Positions 8,277-18,083 of a stretch of 41,132 nucleotides of DNA are shown here, in pieces. Both the position numbers and the translations under genes were made by a program. The number at the start of each line of letters is the position of its first letter. The first letter of the stretch is position 1. The stretch is from Thermoplasmatales archaeon SM1-50. Lineage in GTDB: Archaea; Thermoplasmatota; E2; DHVEG-1. The stretch lies in assembly GCA_001595945.1 (NCBI GenBank), contig LSSI01000065.1:1-41132 (forward strand), read 5' to 3'. The notes beneath the pieces are model-generated. The model did no database searches. It saw nothing but the letters and a program-made list of their open reading frames with translations, and was not told the origin of the DNA.

Positions 8277-10784
8277 ATGAGAAAATGGATAAGTATTCTC
8301 TTTGTAGGAGTTTTAATCGTAAGTGGATTTGGGACCATTGCAACCAACGTAAGGAACACAACTATGCCATCAGTACAGACCATTGTTAAATCTATTTCTG
8401 TCGATGTTTCATCGCTACAAGTTATGGAAAGTATAAATGACTATGTTCTTGTTCAGATAGACGATCAGCAATCATATCTGTTGAATCCTGGTCAGCCAAT
8501 GGTTCCACGGTTAATAAAACATTTCGAGTTACCGTTTGGCGTCACAAACATCAAGATAGAGGTTCAACCAGGAAGCGTGCAGACTCAGATGATAACCAAA
8601 GAAATCAGACCCGCACCAGCACCAGTCCCCTATTCACAGGAAGAAAACACGGTTTTGCGATCGGAAAAGGATACGAGAGTGTATGCAAATGATGCACTAT
8701 ACCCAGATGCATGGTACGGTATGCATGCTGGATGTGGTCTGAACTCCGCAGGTGAGCATGTGACGTTGGTGACTGTGAACCTATTCCCATTACGATATCG
8801 GCCTGTCTCTGGTGAGTTACAAATCGTAGAGGAGTTTACCATGGTTCTCCAATATGAACAATCTGCCAGCTCTCCCTTCCCTTTAAAAAGCATCTATGAC
8901 CTGGTTATTATAGGTCCTGAGGTCTTCTCAACAGAGATTCAGCGGTTGGTAAACCATAAAATCGATATGGGTGTACAGACGGTTTTTATGACAACCGAGG
9001 GGATTTATCAGAACTATACAGGTGTCGACAAACCAGAGAAGATAAAATATTTCATCAAGGATGCATTGGAAAAATGGGGCGTGAAATATGTTCTTCTATT
9101 CGGTGGGTTGAAATCAAATATCATCGCAAGAGCAAAAGATGATCAGAACCAAGGCTCGATGTCATGGCATCTTCCGGTTCGATATTCGAATTTCCAGTGG
9201 GATGGTGATGAGAGTTATAACTTCACCAGCGGTGAACCAGGGTATATTTGTGATCTGTATTATGGGGATATCTATGATTTGTATGGCAATTTTTCAAGCT
9301 GGGATAATAATAGTAACGGGGTGTTTGCAGAATGGTCAGGAGATGACTTGCGTGACGATCTGGATTTGTATCCTGATGTCGCGTTTGGCAGACTAGCCTG
9401 CAGGAATACCCGCGAAGCAAAAAATGTCATTGATAAGATTATTAATTATGAGAAACAACCTGCAGACCAGAGCTGGCTTAAGAGGATCATCGTAATCTCT
9501 GGGGACGGGTTCCTCGACCAAGAGGACTGGGATATCCATTGGGACACTACCGGTTTAGCAAACGGAACCTATACGATTTATGCACAAGCATTCAATGGTA
9601 TGGAAACAGGTCCAATAGATGAGATCCATGTTATCATCGATAAGTCCGTTGCGACAAATATCACCTTTAATCATGACGATCATTTGAATCCTGCATTGGA
9701 AGATGGGTATCCTGCACCTCCAATTGCAGAGATCGTATCTGTTTCAAATGAGAACATTCTTGGTAATACCGATTATACCTATACCCCTAATGACGGGGAG
9801 GCTTATTGTAACGATTTGTTCTGGTGGGCGAACATCTCCTATGTCGAAGGTGTGCTTACCATCCGAGGGAAATGCTATGATCCGCAGCCGTATGGAAATC
9901 TCACAGACCTGCATCTCTGGATAGAAAATGCTGATAAAGTAATCGTGTTGAACGTCACTCGTGAAGGCATGCAGACATATTATGAGGGGGAATGGGTGGT
10001 TGGTGAAAAGACCCTCTATGGACGTGGCGGGGCTCTTACCTATATGCCTGATGATTTTAAGACAAACAGCGTGTTTACCTCCAATGGCAAATGGTTCGAA
10101 CAGTCTGACGTCATACAAGAGTTTAGTACAGGTTATGGTCTTGCGTATTTTTCAGGTCATGGTTCCCCAGGATGGTGGGGTGACCATTACCCAGGGATAC
10201 CGGGGAATCGTCGGTACGGTCAGGTCGAAGGATTGCTTGTCATTCAAGCGTCACGGTATTTCCCATTTCTCCATTTCCCTGTTTTTCCCATGCGGAAATT
10301 GACAAACACTGATAAGCTACCAGTAACAAGCGTAGGTGGTTGTCATAATAGTATGTTTAGCATCTCAATGATCCCTGCTTTACTTGATGGATTGCTGCCG
10401 TTGTATATGTTTACTTATGGTGCCCCTCTCCCTGAATGCTGGGGCTGGTACATGGTGAAAATGCCTCATACTGGATCAATTGCAACCATGGGTAACACCG
10501 GGTATGGCTGGGGATCAGAAGGTGACGTATGTACCATCGGTCCTGGTGATGGATATTTAAACACGGAGTTTTACAAACAGTATGGTGAGGTGTATGCAGC
10601 AGGAAATGACACGATCCTAGGAACGCTTTATATCCAAGCGATCTCGGAGTACATTTCCAATTTCTGGACCTGGGAGTACAGCTACTGGCGGGTTGATTCC
10701 GGCTGGGATGGAATTGACCAAAAGACCGTACAGCAATGGCAACTGCTCGGCGACCCAAGCCTTATGATTGGTGGATATCAATAA
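8277..10784 (+). CDS. Secreted gingipain-like (C25) cysteine peptidase with domain insert
   Basis: An 835-residue protein. A signal peptide is followed by a pro-domain to about residue 205. The C25 caspase-like fold begins DLVIIGPEVF, with LLFGGLKSNI and the calcium-site-like SSWDNNSNGVFAEWSGDD region. Between about residues 415 and 610 the fold is interrupted by an Ig-like segment (TTGLANGTYTIYAQAFNG) and a second beta-rich segment. The catalytic H628 in SGHGSPGWWGDH and C689 in VGGCHNSMF follow, so the dyad is intact. The protein stops at GDPSLMIGGYQ, the usual end of the C25 catalytic domain, with no C-terminal sorting domain. Gingipains cut after Arg or Lys; specificity here is not known. 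A weak hairpin (10784-10803) follows the stop. Confidence 0.92.
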   Translation: MRKWISILFVGVLIVSGFGTIATNVRNTTMPSVQTIVKSISVDVSSLQVMESINDYVLVQIDDQQSYLLNPGQPMVPRLIKHFELPFGVTNIKIEVQPGSVQTQMITKEIRPAPAPVPYSQEENTVLRSEKDTRVYANDALYPDAWYGMHAGCGLNSAGEHVTLVTVNLFPLRYRPVSGELQIVEEFTMVLQYEQSASSPFPLKSIYDLVIIGPEVFSTEIQRLVNHKIDMGVQTVFMTTEGIYQNYTGVDKPEKIKYFIKDALEKWGVKYVLLFGGLKSNIIARAKDDQNQGSMSWHLPVRYSNFQWDGDESYNFTSGEPGYICDLYYGDIYDLYGNFSSWDNNSNGVFAEWSGDDLRDDLDLYPDVAFGRLACRNTREAKNVIDKIINYEKQPADQSWLKRIIVISGDGFLDQEDWDIHWDTTGLANGTYTIYAQAFNGMETGPIDEIHVIIDKSVATNITFNHDDHLNPALEDGYPAPPIAEIVSVSNENILGNTDYTYTPNDGEAYCNDLFWWANISYVEGVLTIRGKCYDPQPYGNLTDLHLWIENADKVIVLNVTREGMQTYYEGEWVVGEKTLYGRGGALTYMPDDFKTNSVFTSNGKWFEQSDVIQEFSTGYGLAYFSGHGSPGWWGDHYPGIPGNRRYGQVEGLLVIQASRYFPFLHFPVFPMRKLTNTDKLPVTSVGGCHNSMFSISMIPALLDGLLPLYMFTYGAPLPECWGWYMVKMPHTGSIATMGNTGYGWGSEGDVCTIGPGDGYLNTEFYKQYGEVYAAGNDTILGTLYIQAISEYISNFWTWEYSYWRVDSGWDGIDQKTVQQWQLLGDPSLMIGGYQ

Positions 10785-11090
10785 CCATCTTTTTTAAGAC
10801 GGTGATACAGAGCTGTGAAAACGTAATTGTGAGAAAAACCATAAGCAATGGAGAGATAATGCAAAGGAGGTTAATATCTGTGTCTTTAGGTGTCTATCTC
10901 TGTTCTCTATGTTGTTTTCCTGTAAATGTATCTTTTTTTCTAATACGTTATTGACTGTTTTTTTATCCACTCGTACAATGCTTGATTAGGTACATAACTA
11001 TTGAAATAGGGTCTATGCTTGATTTTTGTGGAGTTTTATCGTTGTTGAAAAAAAAGTTTTTTAAGTTGTGTTTCGTTCTTTATTTGGAAA
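10785..11090. other. Intergenic gap after the first C25 gene
   Basis: ACCATCTT/AAGACGGT with a TTTT loop at 10784-10803 may help end transcription. AAAGGAGGT at about 10863 resembles a ribosome site but is followed only by a 24-codon frame. Nothing else is evident. Confidence 0.3.
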
Positions 11091-11225
11091 ATGGTGAACT
11101 TCTATAAATGCAAAAAATGCGAAACGAAATTTGTCGCACCCTTGAAAATCGAGTCTGAGAAAGGTCATATGACGTATGTGTGTCCGAAATGTCAAAGTCG
11201 CAACTGGGGTCCTCTTGACTGGTAG
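11091..11225 (+). CDS. Small zinc-ribbon protein, 44 residues
   Basis: The frame reads MVNFYKCKKCETKF, then CPKCQSRNWGPLDW and a stop. Two CxxC knuckles (residues 7-10 and 31-34) about 20 residues apart form a typical zinc ribbon. It is too short for family assignment; similar small ribbons in Archaea are often nucleic-acid or transcription accessory proteins. It is the first of three CxxC proteins in 1.6 kb. The T-rich upstream region has no obvious ribosome site. Confidence 0.7.
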   Translation: MVNFYKCKKCETKFVAPLKIESEKGHMTYVCPKCQSRNWGPLDW

Positions 11226-11424
11226 TGTTCCCTTTCATACATGTATATAAAAAAAACGTTGTGGAAAGTGTGCGATTCTTACTTTGAAGTATTTTTGTGA
11301 AACATTTGGAGTTTTTTTCGGTTAAAGATGTGTAAATTATCTGAAAAGAGTGGAAAAATTAAAAAATCTGTTCTTCATTAAAAAAACAGATAGATTTATC
11401 TATTATATATTTATATTAATCGAT

Positions 11425-11518
11425 GGGTTTGGGCTCTTTAGAATGTCTTTTTTTGCATTCTTTCCTCCCAGACTTGTAGCCCAGACCCTTTTCCTTTTCA
11501 GAGTAATTATTTTTTTTA
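11425..11518 (+). ncRNA. Candidate structured small RNA or structured 5' leader
   Basis: An outer stem pairs GGGTTTGGGCT (11425-11435) with AGCCCAGACCC (11478-11488), 11 pairs with one G-U. Nested inside it, AGAATG (11440-11445) pairs with CATTCT (11456-11461). A strong AT-rich TATA-like run (11401-11419) lies just upstream, and a T run (11510-11517) follows. Promoter, nested stems and T tract together suggest a short RNA of about 60-95 bases. It could also be the leader of the zinc-protein gene at 11585. No known RNA family is recognised. Confidence 0.35.
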
Positions 11519-11584
11519 AAATTTGCTTGGTTGGTCTCTCTGGAAAAACAAAAATGAAAAGGAATAAATAGTGCATGTTCATAC

Positions 11585-11767
11585 ATGCTGAACTTCAAAT
11601 TAAGTGGGATGGTAAATCAAATGCAAAGAAAACCAAAGAATCCTCAGAAACACCCTATATTGAATTGCGCTGGTTGCGGAAAGGCATTTAGGAAGAACGA
11701 AAAAACAGTAAGTTACGATTTCGAAAGGTATTATTGTTTCAGTTGTGATGACAAGCGACAACCATGA
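11585..11767 (+). CDS. Small zinc-finger protein, up to 60 residues
   Basis: The C-terminal half has NCAGCGKAFRKNEKTV and YYCFSCDDKRQP, two CxxC knuckles typical of a small zinc finger. The start is uncertain: ATG at 11585, 11609 (after GTGGG) or 11621 are all in frame, and the zinc domain is present in every case. The basic segment QRKPKNPQKHP before the finger would suit nucleic-acid binding. Function is unknown. It follows the candidate structured RNA on the same strand. Confidence 0.6.
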   Translation: MLNFKLSGMVNQMQRKPKNPQKHPILNCAGCGKAFRKNEKTVSYDFERYYCFSCDDKRQP

Positions 11768-12082
11768 AAGCAAGCAGTGAACGGGATGTTCGTGTAGTTG
11801 TATAGGCACTTAACATGTTTGGCTCCTTTTACAAAATTTGAGGAAGATTTTTGAATATTTAATCAAGGATGACACCTATCAGGTTATAACTTGATTCTTT
11901 TTGGTGTAATGCCAGAAGAGTTTTAACAGGCCATATCTATCGACATACCAAGGGAACGGAATATACGATAGAATGCGTCCTTAATGGTAAATTGTTTTAT
12001 ATTCCAGTAATCTTTATTCCACCAAAAGAATGATTTTAAAGGGATTATTAAATAAAAGCGTTGTTGATTACAGTATTGAACT
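11768..12082. other. Intergenic gap with a start-less coding-like fragment
   Basis: A plus-strand frame at about 11890-12031 reads RRVLTGHIYRHTKGTEYT and ends YIPVIFIPPKE before a TGA. It has no ATG, GTG or TTG start after the preceding stop. It may be a remnant of a small gene or chance. Confidence 0.25.
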
Positions 12083-12658
12083 ATGAAGGTAACCTGCCCA
12101 CAATGTAAACGCAGAATTCAAATAAAACAAAGAAAAAAGAATATATGTATTTGTGGGAAGCTGTTAAACTACCGCCATTACCTTCACAAGAAAATCGCCT
12201 ATGATGTATATTTAGTCGATGCGAATATCCTGATTTATGCGTTTGACAGCAGAAATATACGTCGAAAATATTGCTATGCGGTCCTTACAAAGAAGACCCC
12301 TTCTTGGTGTACTGCGACGACTCAGCAGATCATCGATGAGGTTGGTTCAATGGTAGAAAAAAAGCTGCCAAAGGAATTCTTGGTGTACCATGTCGGCGTT
12401 ATTCCAGGGTATCTTACCGAGATTAAAACCAATTTCATAAAACAACCATCGATTGCTGATCTTTCATTGGTTCAAGCTGCTTGCGAGCATCCAGAGGTTC
12501 GGGGGATTATCACTTATGATAAGGATTTTGCTAGGATCGCGACCGCAGGTTTGATCGAGAGAAAATCTTCTGTTAAGTTCTGGCTTGGGTCTGCAAAGCA
12601 ATTTGTGGAGAAACAGCGAATACAAATAAAAGAGAAAGAAGAAGGGGAAAAAGAGTAG
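12083..12658 (+). CDS. Zinc-ribbon plus PIN-domain protein (putative ribonuclease)
   Basis: A 191-residue protein. Residues 5-24 hold CPQC and CIC, an N-terminal zinc knuckle. A PIN domain follows: VDANILIYAFD (D46) is the first acidic motif, TQQIIDEV the second, and SIADLSLVQAA plus GIITYDKDF the C-terminal acidic motifs. PIN domains are Mg-dependent RNases, found in VapC toxins and in RNA-processing factors. No antitoxin gene is adjacent, and the fused zinc ribbon argues for a housekeeping RNA-processing role rather than a toxin. The C terminus is a charged Lys/Glu tail. The fold is secure; the role is inferred. Confidence 0.85.
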   Translation: MKVTCPQCKRRIQIKQRKKNICICGKLLNYRHYLHKKIAYDVYLVDANILIYAFDSRNIRRKYCYAVLTKKTPSWCTATTQQIIDEVGSMVEKKLPKEFLVYHVGVIPGYLTEIKTNFIKQPSIADLSLVQAACEHPEVRGIITYDKDFARIATAGLIERKSSVKFWLGSAKQFVEKQRIQIKEKEEGEKE

Positions 12659-12801
12659 TCCCACCAAATAAAATCATTTAGAATGATTGTTCATTTTGTT
12701 TTTGTAATGCTTAATAACGCATAACGTAACCCGCAAAATCCCGATGGTCCAGTAGGTTCCATCCAGAGGATATAACTGATTTATTTCTGAAAGAAAGACC
12801 G

Positions 12802-14868
12802 TTAAGATCCGAGGAGCAGACTCCAAAGTCTCTGAAGAAGAAAGAAAAGCAGTGGAAATCTTTCTAAGAGTCGTTGGAGAAATGGGTTTTTTACCTGGGT
12901 TATACAGGGGATATTAATGGCATGGGTACTCCATTCTGATTCATCATCATTGACGTCTTTTACTTTTGCTTTGATTGAAAAAAGTTTTTTTGTACCCCAA
13001 GTGTGGGTGAGTGTTTGCTGCTGTCCTGAGGGGAACGGCCCAAGCCAGCTGCTGTTTGTTCCATCGCCCCAGTCAACGTACAGATGATAGTCTTCGTTCT
13101 CAACATCGGTGGTGTTGAAAGTAAAATTGTATTCTACGCCTATTTTTCCTGATGTGGGTCCGGTGATGTGTGGTTTTTGTGGCGCATAGTTGCCAGTATA
13201 GCGTGGCAGGTAGATAGCGGAGGGGTGCTCAGAGTCGAAATGAATGGTGTTCTGTGCAATGGTGTATCCACTATTCTGATTGATACCGTCTATAGTATTT
13301 GGGTTTGCGAGATATCGTGGGTAGTTTGATGAGGATATCGCAACTCTGATACGGTGTCCAGTGTTCCATATATATGAGGTGCTCCAAAGATCAACTTCGA
13401 TTTCATAGATCTCTCCAGGGTTCATGAACTCCCAGTGATCACAGCCGTTTCTGTTTCTCATGCGCAGGATTCCGTCGCAGATGAGCATCGAGCGTCCATC
13501 TGGGTATACGTCTGTGAGTTTAACCGTAAAATCAGTGTCAGGGCAGTTAGAGGAGACATACAGTTTTGCTGTTATCCGACCTGTTGCCTCATACGGTTCT
13601 GTTAAGACGTCACTGGTGAACAACAGCACGTCCGCTCTGCTTTCAACAGGTCTTTGATCATAAGGTCCTGCGTAGGTTGGGGCAAAATAATACAGGTTTG
13701 TTCCACCACGTGTCGGAACAGGGTTTGTTGGGTTATATGTATAGGTCTTTGGTGAATAACTTGCTGGATAAGTCGTAGATAATTGGTTATTATCATGTAG
13801 ATACCATGGGTCATCCACATGGGTGGGAGGCCAGCCATTAGCATATCGCCAGAAGTTACCACGGGCATTTGCGGTGGTGACGTCACCCATCACGTAGTAT
13901 ACTACGGTTGGTCTATTTTCAAAATCGTTGGATATCTCTAAGATATACTGATCAAGCATCTCATCCCAATAGTATGAGGTGAAAGTGTCCTTTGCGTTTT
14001 CAGGGTAGAGGAGTTCACCTTGTAATCGCTCCCCAAAAAGTGCATGGGTCCAGGGGCCGACGACTAATTTGGATTTGCCTTGGGCGCCTGGTCCGCCCTG
14101 ATATTGATATCCCATGAAGCCGTCGAGAAGTCCTTGGCAGAAACAATCATACCAACCACCTACGTGAAATGCAGGGATACTAACATCCTGCCAGTTGTCT
14201 TGAAGTGAAACATTTGTCCAGTATGTAAGTGAGTAGTTTTCGTGAGCCCATATGTCGGGTAGCAGATAAGAACTTCCTTGGGCTGCGAGCCATGTTTCAA
14301 CCATATTTTTTCTGAACTGGCCTCCGGGGTAGATGGTGGTGTAGAGGTTTGGTGTCGAAGCACCAATGTATTGGCAGGACAGTGCTGAAGGGTTTGTTCC
14401 TGCCATGAGGTATTGGACAATCCCTGTTGCAGATCCACCGATGGTTGCGACTTTCCCATTGGACCAGTTTTGTTCCGCGATCCATTCCAGAGTGTCATAG
14501 CCATCTATGTGGTCGTCTCGGAACATCGTGTCATTTCCCTCTGATTGGAACCGTCCTCTAGTGTCTTGTACAAGTGATGGCCAGCCTTTGTTGGCCCAAT
14601 CACCCATGCTGGTGCCATTTTTATTATAAGGGGTGCGTATAAGGATTGCCCCATGGAGGGGTGATCCGCCATCTGGAAGATAGACATCGGTTGCTAAGTG
14701 GATTCCGTCTCTCATTTCTACCATAAAGGTTTCTTTTGTGTAGAGTGGTTGGCTAGAGGATGTGATTTGGTTCTGGGTCTCTTTGCCTCCAAGTGTTGTG
14801 ATGCTGGTGATAAGAAAGAGGCTTGTGATGATGAGAGCTATACTTTTTTTCATACGTATATTTTTCAT
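12802..14868 (-). CDS. Secreted CocE/NonD-type (S15) hydrolase with PKD domain and conserved hydrophobic tail
   Basis: An alpha/beta-hydrolase of the X-Pro dipeptidyl-peptidase/cocaine-esterase family, 688 residues from the ATG at 14868, chosen because GGGAGATGG lies just upstream. The signal peptide is followed by VEMRDGIHLATDVYLPDG. The nucleophile is S146 in GGSATG, with candidate Asp in GGWYDCFCQG and His in VGPWTHA. The S15 C-terminal jelly-roll domain covers about 410-590. A PKD-like domain (VDWGDGTNSSWLGPF) follows, and the protein ends with FLQRLLERFPLLFFLL, similar to the C1 peptidase tail. Likely role: hydrolysis of peptides or esters at the cell surface. Confidence 0.9.
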   Translation of the reverse strand: MKNIRMKKSIALIITSLFLITSITTLGGKETQNQITSSSQPLYTKETFMVEMRDGIHLATDVYLPDGGSPLHGAILIRTPYNKNGTSMGDWANKGWPSLVQDTRGRFQSEGNDTMFRDDHIDGYDTLEWIAEQNWSNGKVATIGGSATGIVQYLMAGTNPSALSCQYIGASTPNLYTTIYPGGQFRKNMVETWLAAQGSSYLLPDIWAHENYSLTYWTNVSLQDNWQDVSIPAFHVGGWYDCFCQGLLDGFMGYQYQGGPGAQGKSKLVVGPWTHALFGERLQGELLYPENAKDTFTSYYWDEMLDQYILEISNDFENRPTVVYYVMGDVTTANARGNFWRYANGWPPTHVDDPWYLHDNNQLSTTYPASYSPKTYTYNPTNPVPTRGGTNLYYFAPTYAGPYDQRPVESRADVLLFTSDVLTEPYEATGRITAKLYVSSNCPDTDFTVKLTDVYPDGRSMLICDGILRMRNRNGCDHWEFMNPGEIYEIEVDLWSTSYIWNTGHRIRVAISSSNYPRYLANPNTIDGINQNSGYTIAQNTIHFDSEHPSAIYLPRYTGNYAPQKPHITGPTSGKIGVEYNFTFNTTDVENEDYHLYVDWGDGTNSSWLGPFPSGQQQTLTHTWGTKKLFSIKAKVKDVNDDESEWSTHAINIPCITQVKNPFLQRLLERFPLLFFLLQRLWSLLLGS

Positions 14869-14920
14869 ATTTTTCCATCTCCCAAATATAATTTTGTACA
14901 TTACATAATAAGCAGTATCA

Positions 14921-14930
14921 ATATATAAAA
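14921..14930 (-). promoter_or_regulatory. TATA box of the S15 hydrolase gene
   Basis: TTTTATATAT on the minus strand lies 53-62 bases before the ATG at 14868. Confidence 0.5.
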
Positions 14931-15006
14931 TTTGTGAAAAAAGATTCGACAATTACCGAATATTCTCGATGAGATCCGCATCAGATGAAAGTCTGTGGAT
15001 ATATTA

Positions 15007-17127
15007 TTACTTCAATATTTTTCTAAGCTTGGAAATCTCGGTGACAGGCTGCTGACACTGATGATTTACACAGACGTAGACTGTTGCTTTTTTATTTACT
15101 GGTTCATATGATGAGGCAAAGGGAAATACATCCTGATATAAAGACCAATCAGAATTTGGTGAAAGTAACAGGACAACCGCATGTGGTAGAAACATTTGAT
15201 GTATTTCTTTGAGAAATTTCTGTGTGTCTTTTAAATGCTCTTCACCAACAACGATAATCTCCTGTGAAGGCCCTAATGCAAACTCAACGCCAGCCAATAA
15301 AAAGGTATACCCCAAAGGAGCCGAGAGGACCTCCTTACTGATGGAACGAACGAGATCATCTGCCATTTTCTCAAATGAGGATGTTGTTGTTAGTCGACCG
15401 AGACGTACAAGGTTCATTATTGACACTGAATTTGCACAGGGTATCGCCCCGTCATACCATTGTTTTGTGCGTGGAAGTACTGAGTTTATGGACTCTGAAA
15501 AGAAAAATCCTTTCTGCTCTTTATCCCAGAAATGATCATAATAGTAGCGATTCAGCTTCAATGCGGTGCGAAGATACCCAACGTCGAATGTTGCTTGATA
15601 TAGCTCTAAAAAACCCCAGATTAAGAATGCGTATTCATCAGCAAACCCTCCTATACCTGCTTCCCCTTCTCTGAAACGATGTAGTACCTGCCCGTTTTTT
15701 TGTATCATGTTATTCCGAAGAAATCCTGCCGTATTTTCCGCGGTTTTAATATAGGATTGTTCATTGAGCACCACCCCTGCTTTTGCTAGCGCAGCAATTA
15801 TCAACCCATTCCAATCGGAAAGAATCTTATCGTCCTTTCGCGGCGGTATTCGTTTTTTTCGAGCATTATATAATATGGTGGTAATCTTCCTAAGCGTTGT
15901 AATGAGTTGTTCATAGGTTAACCCAAGAAGCTGTGCAGTTTGTTTAAGGTTCTTTCGGTGATGAAGGACTTGCGGGTTTGAGGCTTGTCGAGGCAAAACA
16001 GTATGAGTTTCATCGTTCTTTGTAACCGCAAAGAGAGTATTAACAATCCGAAAATCTGCTGGTACGAGGAGGTTCTGTAGCTCTTCAGAAGTCCACGTGT
16101 AATACTTTCCCTCTTCACCGTCACTGTCTGCATCTTCTGCTGTATAAAAACCACCTAAAGGATCTTTCATATCTCGTTGGATATATGTGATGATTTCTTG
16201 GATGGTTTGTTTGAAGAGGGGATTATGAGTTATTTGGTACGTCTCGGTGTAAGCAATGATGAGCAATGCTTGATCATACAGCATTTTTTCAAAATGAGGA
16301 GTAGTCCATTGTCGATCGGTTGCGTAGCGGTGGAATCCATATCCTATCTGATCGAAGATTCCACCCAATCGCATTTGTTCAAGTGTCTGTTTCACCATGG
16401 TAAGAGCAAAGGAATTGTTGGTTCTTTTCCAGTACCTAAGTAGGAAGAGGAGATGATGCGGTGTTGGGAACTTCGGGGCGGTGAAAAATCCTCCGTTGTG
16501 TTTATCAAAAGCTAGGAGAAGTTGTTTGTAGGCACGATCAAGAACCGCACTATCAAGCTGATATTGGTTGTGTTTTTGCTGTGCGGGTGCTGTAAGAAGG
16601 GTTGCTATTTGGTTTGCAGAGGTGATGAGTTGGTGTTTTTGTGTATGCCAGAGCTTCTGGATCTGTTCGATCAGTTGGAGGATTCCTATCATTCCGAATC
16701 GAGGGGTCTTCGGGATGTATGTCGCTGCAAAAAATGGTTTCTTTTGTGCTGTCATAATGATGGTTAGGGGCCATCCACCAGAACCGGTTAGGAGTTGACA
16801 AGCTTTCATGTACAGGTGATCTATGTCTGGTCGTTCTTCCCGGTCCACTTTGATACAGATAAAGGTGCTGTTGAGTGCCTGTGCCACTTCTTCGTCTTCA
16901 AAACACTCATGTGCCATGACATGGCACCAGTGACAGGTTGCATATCCTATGGAAAGAAAAATTGGTTTGTCTTGTTCCTTTGCTTTGATGAATGCTTCAT
17001 CGCTCCAGGGGTACCAGTCAACGGGGTTTGTAGCATGTTGTTGTAGGTACGGGCTTGGTTCGGAGGATAATCTATTCTTCTTTGCTGTTGTTGACATGGT
17101 ACTCATGACAGGATGTTTTTTTGGCAT
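15007..17127 (-). CDS. YyaL/SSP411-family protein: DUF255 thioredoxin-like domain plus alpha/alpha barrel
   Basis: A 706-residue cytoplasmic protein. The N-terminal thioredoxin-like DUF255 domain starts [19 protein letters not shown] and holds CHWCHVM with a CxxC pair. This is followed by a long alpha/alpha six-barrel related to N-acylglucosamine 2-epimerases (about residues 190-600), with [11 protein letters not shown] and [12 protein letters not shown] as family signatures. The family is widespread and its biochemical role is unsettled. Three Met codons (residues 1, 8 and 11) could start it; only the first is used here. No signal peptide is seen, unlike the neighbouring S15 hydrolase. Confidence 0.93.
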   Translation of the reverse strand: MPKKHPVMSTMSTTAKKNRLSSEPSPYLQQHATNPVDWYPWSDEAFIKAKEQDKPIFLSIGYATCHWCHVMAHECFEDEEVAQALNSTFICIKVDREERPDIDHLYMKACQLLTGSGGWPLTIIMTAQKKPFFAATYIPKTPRFGMIGILQLIEQIQKLWHTQKHQLITSANQIATLLTAPAQQKHNQYQLDSAVLDRAYKQLLLAFDKHNGGFFTAPKFPTPHHLLFLLRYWKRTNNSFALTMVKQTLEQMRLGGIFDQIGYGFHRYATDRQWTTPHFEKMLYDQALLIIAYTETYQITHNPLFKQTIQEIITYIQRDMKDPLGGFYTAEDADSDGEEGKYYTWTSEELQNLLVPADFRIVNTLFAVTKNDETHTVLPRQASNPQVLHHRKNLKQTAQLLGLTYEQLITTLRKITTILYNARKKRIPPRKDDKILSDWNGLIIAALAKAGVVLNEQSYIKTAENTAGFLRNNMIQKNGQVLHRFREGEAGIGGFADEYAFLIWGFLELYQATFDVGYLRTALKLNRYYYDHFWDKEQKGFFFSESINSVLPRTKQWYDGAIPCANSVSIMNLVRLGRLTTTSSFEKMADDLVRSISKEVLSAPLGYTFLLAGVEFALGPSQEIIVVGEEHLKDTQKFLKEIHQMFLPHAVVLLLSPNSDWSLYQDVFPFASSYEPVNKKATVYVCVNHQCQQPVTEISKLRKILK

Positions 17128-17368
17128 AAATATTTCTTGGAGATATTGTCTTTTTTACATTATGGCATCATTGTCATGTTCAACCTTTGACGGGGCAGTG
17201 AAGACGGGGTGTAATTTGTTTGGTAGGTTTTTCTAAAAGATTTGTGATTATTAAATGTAATGTGTGTTTCTTGGTCATATATGCTATGTAAAGAGGATAT
17301 ATGGAAAAAATCTTGGAGATTATTATTTTTTATACATGGTTTTCTGATAGAAGTTGGGTGAAAAGGAG

Positions 17369-17448
17369 GGGGGTCTGATTTATTTTAAAAATCTGGGAGG
17401 AAAGGTTTGAATTCTAAAAGCTGTTTTATCAGGAAAGGTCAGACCCCC
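17369..17448. repeat. Inverted repeat GGGGGTCTGA ... TCAGACCCCC
   Basis: Perfect 10-base arms at 17369-17378 and 17439-17448 are separated by 60 AT-rich bases. They stand out from the AT-rich surroundings. The arms could form a long-loop hairpin or be terminal repeats of a small mobile element or remnant. No transposase is nearby. The 458-base gap 17128-17585 holds nothing else I can support. Confidence 0.5.
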
Positions 17449-17585
17449 ATAATAATATATGAAGAACTAGTATATAAAAATTCTGCTTAAAAAACGATTT
17501 AATGGGAAAAATGAGTCAATTTCATCTGAAATTACCTTAGTATATTAATATTATATGTTACGATCATTCCAATAAATATCTAACA

Positions 17586-17855
17586 TTGCTTTCGGACAAT
17601 CTGTTCACCAACTGGTTCTATCTACAGGCGTTGGAAGACGGTGAGATAGTAGATGTTACCCGTTCAGAAGAGAAATCTTACGAATTATTCACATTCCAAA
17701 GAGGAACGAGAACAGTGAAAAAACTAAAAAATCAACCTGCTGGGGGGTTGGCAGGAATCAAGATTATTGCGCAGAGTAGTTATTCTTCTGTAAATGTGAG
17801 ATGGTATTATGTCACTTTGAAAATCTACCGCATTAAGTTAAAATATCATGAATGA
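17586..17855 (+). CDS. Hypothetical protein, 89 residues, weak
   Basis: Not recognised. It needs a TTG start and has no clear ribosome site. The composition is protein-like (ALEDGEIVDVTRSEEKSYE), and the end is basic. The next frame starts 16 bases after its stop, so the two could be a pair. It may be a remnant. Confidence 0.3.
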   Translation: MLSDNLFTNWFYLQALEDGEIVDVTRSEEKSYELFTFQRGTRTVKKLKNQPAGGLAGIKIIAQSSYSSVNVRWYYVTLKIYRIKLKYHE

Positions 17856-17870
17856 AAAAGTATAACGTAG

Positions 17871-18083
17871 ATGCGGGTAAGGCTTTCTTTAGAAACTCCA
17901 AAAAAACTAAACCAAGACTGGTTTATTGAATTTGGTGTTCCATTTAACAAAATCAATAACAAAAAGAGGATACAAGAAGTACAAAAGATCTTTATTGAAA
18001 CCTATTTTGAAAACATACGAAATGGGATGATCCCAAAAGACGCCGCGGAAAAAGCAAAAACAATCGCGCGGTGCTTTTATTAA
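17871..18083 (+). CDS. Hypothetical protein, 70 residues
   Basis: Not recognised. A charged, mostly helical small protein with no membrane segment; the second half (QKIFIETYFENIRNG, then AAEKAKTIARCF) looks like amphipathic helices. The ATG at 17871 is the only early start. It follows another small frame by 16 bases. Confidence 0.45.
   Translation: MRVRLSLETPKKLNQDWFIEFGVPFNKINNKKRIQEVQKIFIETYFENIRNGMIPKDAAEKAKTIARCFY

Noticed and set aside
10854-10954. Small gene after AAAGGAGGT
   Set aside because: Only a 24-codon frame follows, with no recognisable features.
11350-11571. Plus-strand 73-residue Phe-rich frame
   Set aside because: It comes from T-rich, hairpin-forming sequence; no ribosome site and no protein-like composition.
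12083-12658. VapBC toxin-antitoxin pair
   Set aside because: No antitoxin gene is next to the PIN gene and it is fused to a zinc ribbon.
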